Source: Bacteroidetes bacterium 4572_114 | Lineage (GTDB): Bacteria; Bacteroidota; Bacteroidia; Bacteroidales; 4484-276 | Direction of reading: 5' to 3' | Length of the DNA stretch: 27,465 nt | NCBI GenBank assembly: GCA_002254335.1 | Contig: NIVA01000002.1 | Coordinates: forward strand, 1-27,465 | Part shown: positions 23,893 through 27,465 of the stretch, piece after piece | Position numbering within the stretch: position 1 is the first letter of the stretch | How the letters are laid out: every line of letters begins with the position of its first letter | Program-made: the position numbers and the translations under genes | Notes under the pieces: model-generated | What the model saw: only the letters and a program-made list of their open reading frames with translations | The model's database searches: none | Told to the model about the DNA's origin: nothing

Positions 23893-23984
23893 TCCGGTCT
23901 AAAAACGAAGTTTTTGATAATTAGCCTGAAAGGCATCCGTATGGACGGACAAGTTTCGCGGCAAAATATGCCTTTTTAGACCGG
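23893..23984. repeat. Right, continuous copy of the inverted repeat flanking the nickel cassette
   Basis: A 92-bp block, reverse-complementary to 17417-17475 (58 of 59 bases) and 17544-17576 (31 of 33). It starts with TCCGG and an AAAAACGAAGTTTTT hairpin and ends with GACCGG, and contains a TCCGTATGGA decamer (23936-23945). It lies between the small Cys gene and the transketolase gene, and no gene is disrupted by it. Confidence 0.9.
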
Positions 23985-24008
23985 GATCTTCTATATAATC
24001 ATTTTGTT

Positions 24009-24983
24009 TTAAAACTGCTTCCGCGCCAAAACCAGCTCAACGGCATTTACAATATCCTTAGTCCCCATACCAAATTTTTCTAACAGCTCCTCCGGTTTGC
24101 CGCTCTCGCCAAACAGATCGTTCATCCCCACCATTTCGATTGGTGTTGGGAAATTACGGGCAAGGAAGCCTGCCACAGTTTCGCCCATTCCGCCAAATAT
24201 CTGGTGTTCTTCGGCAGTTACGGCGCAACGTGTCTTTAAAATCGAACTCATCACCGTATCCCGGTCAAGTGGTTTGATGGTGTGGATATTTATTACTTCG
24301 GCCACTATTCCTTTTTGGTTTAAAATTTCTGTGGCTTCCAGGGCTTTCCATACCAAGTGCCCGGTAACAAAAATGGTTACGTCTTTTCCGTCAACTAATT
24401 TTAGGGCTTTGCCGATTTCAAATTTTTGGTCAATGGCGGTGAAGTTTGGCACTTTTGGCCTTCCAAAGCGCAGGTAAACCGGGCCTTCGTAATCTGCAAT
24501 GGCAAGAGTTGCGGCCCTGGTCTGGTTAAAATCACAAGGATTTATCACAACCATATTGGGCAACATTTTCATCAGGCCAATATCCTCCATAATCTGGTGG
24601 GAGGCACCATCTTCACCAAGTGTGATGCCGGCGTGCGAGGCACATATCTTTACGTTTTTATTTGAATACGCTATCGACTGCCTGATCTGGTCGAAAACCC
24701 TGCCTGTGGAAAAATTAGCGAAAGTACCGGTAAACGGGATTTTACCACCAATGGCAAGCCCGGCGGCGATGCCCATCATATTGGCTTCGGCTATCCCCGT
24801 TTGGAAAAACCTTTCGGGATAAGCCTTAACAAATCCATTCATTTTCAGTGATCCAATAAGGTCGGCACACAGGGCCACCACATCTTTATTTTTTTTGCCC
24901 AATTCCAGTAAAGCTTCACCAAAGCCCGACCTGGTATCTTTATTTCCCTGGTTTTTAAAAGTTATCGTATTTTGCTCAGTCAT
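24009..24983 (-). CDS. Transketolase, C-terminal subunit
   Basis: A 324-residue protein with the pyrimidine-binding and C-terminal domains of transketolase: RSGFGEALLELGKKNKDVVAL, the GIAEANMMGIAAGLA segment whose Glu activates thiamine diphosphate, ASHAGITLGEDGASHQ, and YLRFGRP. The C-terminal domain follows (KPLDRDTVMSSILKTRCAVTAEEH). With the N-terminal subunit at the right edge it would make the enzyme that moves two-carbon units between sugar phosphates in the pentose phosphate pathway. Its ATG overlaps the stop of the VWA gene by one base (TAATG), so translation is coupled to that gene rather than directly to its partner subunit. Confidence 0.95.
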   Translation of the reverse strand: MTEQNTITFKNQGNKDTRSGFGEALLELGKKNKDVVALCADLIGSLKMNGFVKAYPERFFQTGIAEANMMGIAAGLAIGGKIPFTGTFANFSTGRVFDQIRQSIAYSNKNVKICASHAGITLGEDGASHQIMEDIGLMKMLPNMVVINPCDFNQTRAATLAIADYEGPVYLRFGRPKVPNFTAIDQKFEIGKALKLVDGKDVTIFVTGHLVWKALEATEILNQKGIVAEVINIHTIKPLDRDTVMSSILKTRCAVTAEEHQIFGGMGETVAGFLARNFPTPIEMVGMNDLFGESGKPEELLEKFGMGTKDIVNAVELVLARKQF

Positions 24984-26398
24984 TATCGGTTAAGTTTTAT
25001 TTCAACAGTTTTGCCTGGTTCAATTTCAAAAAGTTTCTCGATGGTATAAATGGATTTATCTGCAAATTTCGATCTGTAAATTACCCGGTACCTACCCGGC
25101 TGCAAGACCAGGTTCTCTGTTTTGTCGTTATTTTGCAGTAAATTGTAAATCAATTTTATTTCATCGTTTTTTTCTAAGTAAAGCCCGCCAAAACCATCGA
25201 TGTTACTGCGGATGACAGCAATGCCGGGCAGGGGTATTTCAACAGTTGTGGTATGGCTTTGGCCAACAATAACACTGTCAATTTTTATCCGTGGCAAACA
25301 CAATACTTCAATGTCATAAGCCCCGGTCAGATATTTTACAGTTTGCCCAAAGTTTTGCACGTTCAGCGTTTCCATCGTTCCATGTTGCCTGACGATTGCC
25401 TGCAAGTTTCGGATAGTCCGCCAGTTTCCGCCAATTTTCAAATCGAGAAACCCCTGCGGTACCTTGATGGGGATAATGGTATGTGCGCCCGGGTTAAGCA
25501 CCACACTGTCTTTTCTTACTTCGGGTATGCTGTGCACAACAATATTATAATTCAGCAACGGATCGATTATTAGCGTATCGGGCACACCCAAATTATTCAT
25601 TGTGTGCATAAAATTGTATTTTATTTTTCCAGATAAATTGTCGTAGAAAGTCATATTTACATTTGTCCCCACCGGGCGATCATATTCATTAAGCAAATTC
25701 ACCTGTGCGGTGGTTTTATTTAAAGCTTGCGAAATCACTACATTCAACGCTTTGCTAAAAGCCTTTTCGCTGGTGGCATCGTAGTAATTGCCCACACAGT
25801 TGAAGGCATCGCTAAAATCGTTGCCAATGCCAATTACAAAAGGTTTCAGCGAAATCCCTTCCTTTTGCAAACTCAGCGAAACTTCACAAGGGTCGCCGCC
25901 ACACTCCTCAATCCCATCGGTGATTAAAATAATGATATTGCGGCAATTTTCACAATCGGTAAAATCATGCCTCGACTGGTCGAGGGCATAAGCAATTGGT
26001 GTGGTACCTTTGGGGTTTATAGATTTTAGCCTGTGCTTGATCCTGGCAATATTGTTACTTCCAAAAGGGACTTCCAGTTTGGTGTCGTCACAATTTTGTG
26101 GTGGAAATGGTTTTTGATGTCCATACACACGAAGTGCCAGTTCAAGGTTTTCAATACTTTTTAAACTATCTAAAAGGTTGGACAACAGGCGTTGGGCAAT
26201 CAACATTTTCATATCGCTTTGCCATCTGCCGTACATACTTTGTGAGGCATCAAACACAAACAGGATACGTGTTACGGGTTCCGGCATCTCTTTTTCTTCC
26301 TGAGATTGCAGATTGGCGTTACCGGCAAACAACAACAAGATGAATAAAAGCAAGTATGATATGGTTTTTTTTATCAAGCTAAAAAATTTCAGGTTCAA
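24983..26398 (-). CDS. Exported von Willebrand factor A-domain protein
   Basis: A 471-residue protein with a signal peptide or N-terminal anchor (KKTISYLLLFILLLFAGNANLQS). A VWA domain at about 43-235 has a complete metal-ion-dependent adhesion site: DASQS (50-54), GTTP (131-134) and TDG (160-162). Cys-rich motifs typical of this family follow (DCENC, EECGGDPC). The rest (about 240-471) is predicted beta-sandwich repeats. It probably binds a protein ligand in the periplasm or at the surface. The start is a TTG at 26398, with an in-frame TAA directly before it. It lies between the two transketolase genes and overlaps the downstream one by one base, an odd place for a cell-envelope protein. Confidence 0.88.
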   Translation of the reverse strand: MNLKFFSLIKKTISYLLLFILLLFAGNANLQSQEEKEMPEPVTRILFVFDASQSMYGRWQSDMKMLIAQRLLSNLLDSLKSIENLELALRVYGHQKPFPPQNCDDTKLEVPFGSNNIARIKHRLKSINPKGTTPIAYALDQSRHDFTDCENCRNIIILITDGIEECGGDPCEVSLSLQKEGISLKPFVIGIGNDFSDAFNCVGNYYDATSEKAFSKALNVVISQALNKTTAQVNLLNEYDRPVGTNVNMTFYDNLSGKIKYNFMHTMNNLGVPDTLIIDPLLNYNIVVHSIPEVRKDSVVLNPGAHTIIPIKVPQGFLDLKIGGNWRTIRNLQAIVRQHGTMETLNVQNFGQTVKYLTGAYDIEVLCLPRIKIDSVIVGQSHTTTVEIPLPGIAVIRSNIDGFGGLYLEKNDEIKLIYNLLQNNDKTENLVLQPGRYRVIYRSKFADKSIYTIEKLFEIEPGKTVEIKLNR

Positions 26399-26470
26399 TT
26401 ACATTCTTTAACAGGAAACAATTATTCTTTTGTATTAAAACAGGTTTTGTTATTAATGCCCAATGCGATA

Positions 26471-26602
26471 ATGATTAAATGCTTAAATATCCGTTAACGA
26501 TTCAACCTTTGAAAGTAAACGACATAAATTAAGTAATATTCGACTATCTGATTGGAGTTATTATTTTCATTCTTGCATTTAATCATTTCAGCATTTTAGC
26601 AT
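26471..26602. repeat. 8-bp tandem repeat with inverted partner
   Basis: Five 8-bp units ending in CAT run from 26563 to 26602 (plus strand). A 12-bp segment inside them (26575-26586 GCATTTAATCAT) is the perfect reverse complement of 26471-26482. The repeat occupies most of the 235-bp gap between the transketolase N gene and the VWA gene, where no promoter consensus was found. Confidence 0.65.
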
Positions 26603-26633
26603 TCCCCCTCCTAATTCGCATTAGTACCAACTA

Positions 26634-27465
26634 CTAAAAATCCCCTAAAGTTTCTTCAAGCTGAGAGAGGGCATTTTCCAACTGTTCGTCATTTGGCGCA
26701 TTACCGTGCCATTTGTGCGACCCCATCATAAAATCCACGCCCATGCCCATTTCGGTTTTCATCAGGATGACAATGGGTTTGGATTTTCGGGTATGTTGCC
26801 GGGCGGTTTTTAATGTTGCAACTACCTCTTCCATATTGTTGCCGTCCATCTCCATAACCTGCCAACCAAAAGCTTCCCACTTGGCACGGAGGTTTCCCAA
26901 AGACATCACTTCGTCAGTTGGGCCATCAATCTGTTTTTTATTGTAATCGACAAAGGCAATCAGGTTGTCCACCTTTTTTGCTGCTGCATACATTGCTGCT
27001 TCCCACACCTGGCCTTCCTGCAACTCCCCATCGCCCATCAGGACATAAATCAGGTTTGGGTCGCTGTTCAATTTTTTCGACTGGGCAATGCCAATGGCAG
27101 CCGATAGCCCCTGCCCTAACGAACCGGTTGCAATCCTTACCCCCGGAAGGCCCTCTTGTGTGGCCGGGTGGCCCTGCAAGCGGCTGTTCAATTTCCTGAA
27201 TGTGTTAAGTTCACCGATATCAAAATAGCCCGACCTTGCAAGCACACTGTACAACACGGGTGCAGTATGCCCAATTGAGAGGATGAAAACATCCTGCCCC
27301 AGGCCGCTCATCGAAAAGTTATCCGGGTCATGGTTCATTACACCATTAAAAAGGGCTGTCACCAGGTCGGTACAACCCAGCGAACCCCCCGGATGCCCTG
27401 ACTTAGCGGCGTTAATCATCCGTACGATATCCCTGCGCACCTGGGTGGCAAGTTCTTGCAATTTC
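26634..27465 (-). CDS. Transketolase, N-terminal subunit (5' end outside window)
   Basis: About 276 residues are visible; the frame is still open at the right edge, where the reading KLQELATQVRRDIVRM suggests only a few residues are missing. It carries the diphosphate-binding half: SGHPGGSLG, SIGHTAPVLY, ATGSLGQGLSAAIG, the metal-binding VLMGDGELQEGQVWEA and FVDYNKKQIDG, and SHKWHGNAPN near the end. It pairs with the C-terminal subunit encoded at 24009-24983. A TTG at 27461 should not be taken as the start. The two halves usually lie side by side; here a VWA gene separates them. Confidence 0.95.
   Translation of the reverse strand, partial: KLQELATQVRRDIVRMINAAKSGHPGGSLGCTDLVTALFNGVMNHDPDNFSMSGLGQDVFILSIGHTAPVLYSVLARSGYFDIGELNTFRKLNSRLQGHPATQEGLPGVRIATGSLGQGLSAAIGIAQSKKLNSDPNLIYVLMGDGELQEGQVWEAAMYAAAKKVDNLIAFVDYNKKQIDGPTDEVMSLGNLRAKWEAFGWQVMEMDGNNMEEVVATLKTARQHTRKSKPIVILMKTEMGMGVDFMMGSHKWHGNAPNDEQLENALSQLEETLGDF

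Overview
The window reads as chromosome of a member of the Bacteroidota, most likely a Bacteroidales/Marinilabiliales-type environmental lineage. The evidence is a type IX secretion (T9SS) C-terminal sorting domain, a single-polypeptide SecDF, a GWxTD lipoprotein, a Bacteroidota-type M49 dipeptidyl peptidase, split transketolase genes, and several promoters matching the Bacteroidota -33/-7 pattern (TTG, about 19 nt, TAnnTTTG). Shine-Dalgarno sequences are largely absent. No rRNA, tRNA, CRISPR array, transposase or phage gene was seen. No database search was possible; family names rest on visible motifs.

Layout. 1-3.1 kb (minus): a secreted propeller-repeat protein with a T9SS tail, translationally coupled (ATGA) to a secreted subtilisin-like protease that runs off the left edge. 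3.2-3.9 kb: a probable toxin/antitoxin-like pair whose PIN toxin has lost its C-terminus to a repeat-like sequence. 4.0-7.6 kb: tatA and secDF. 7.7-15.2 kb (minus): AEC-family transporter, dipeptidyl peptidase III, GWxTD lipoprotein, RmuC and a coiled-coil PD-(D/E)XK nuclease, separated by repeat-rich gaps. 15.8-17.4 kb (plus): a double-TonB_C exported protein and a YfcE-type phosphoesterase. 17.9-23.3 kb (plus): nikR, a lipoprotein/FecCD/ATPase ABC transporter, a TrmO-like/FmdE/zinc-ribbon fusion and a His-rich NicO/UreH-type permease. 23.6 kb: a small Cys-containing protein. 24.0-27.5 kb (minus): the two transketolase halves with a secreted von Willebrand A (VWA) protein between them.

The most interesting unit is the 17.9-23.3 kb cassette. 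It looks like a nickel (or nickel/cobalt) handling island: a NikR with all four nickel ligands, a siderophore/B12-type ABC importer, an unusual fusion protein and a His-rich metal permease. It is bracketed by a roughly 92-bp repeat in inverted orientation (17417-17576 and 23893-23984); the left copy is split by 68 bp. Intergenic DNA is unusually dense in palindromes, inverted pairs and short tandem repeats (8.7-9.0, 11.0-11.3, 12.6-12.8, 15.4-15.55, 16.6-16.86, 17.4-17.8, 23.5, 23.9 and 26.5-26.6 kb).
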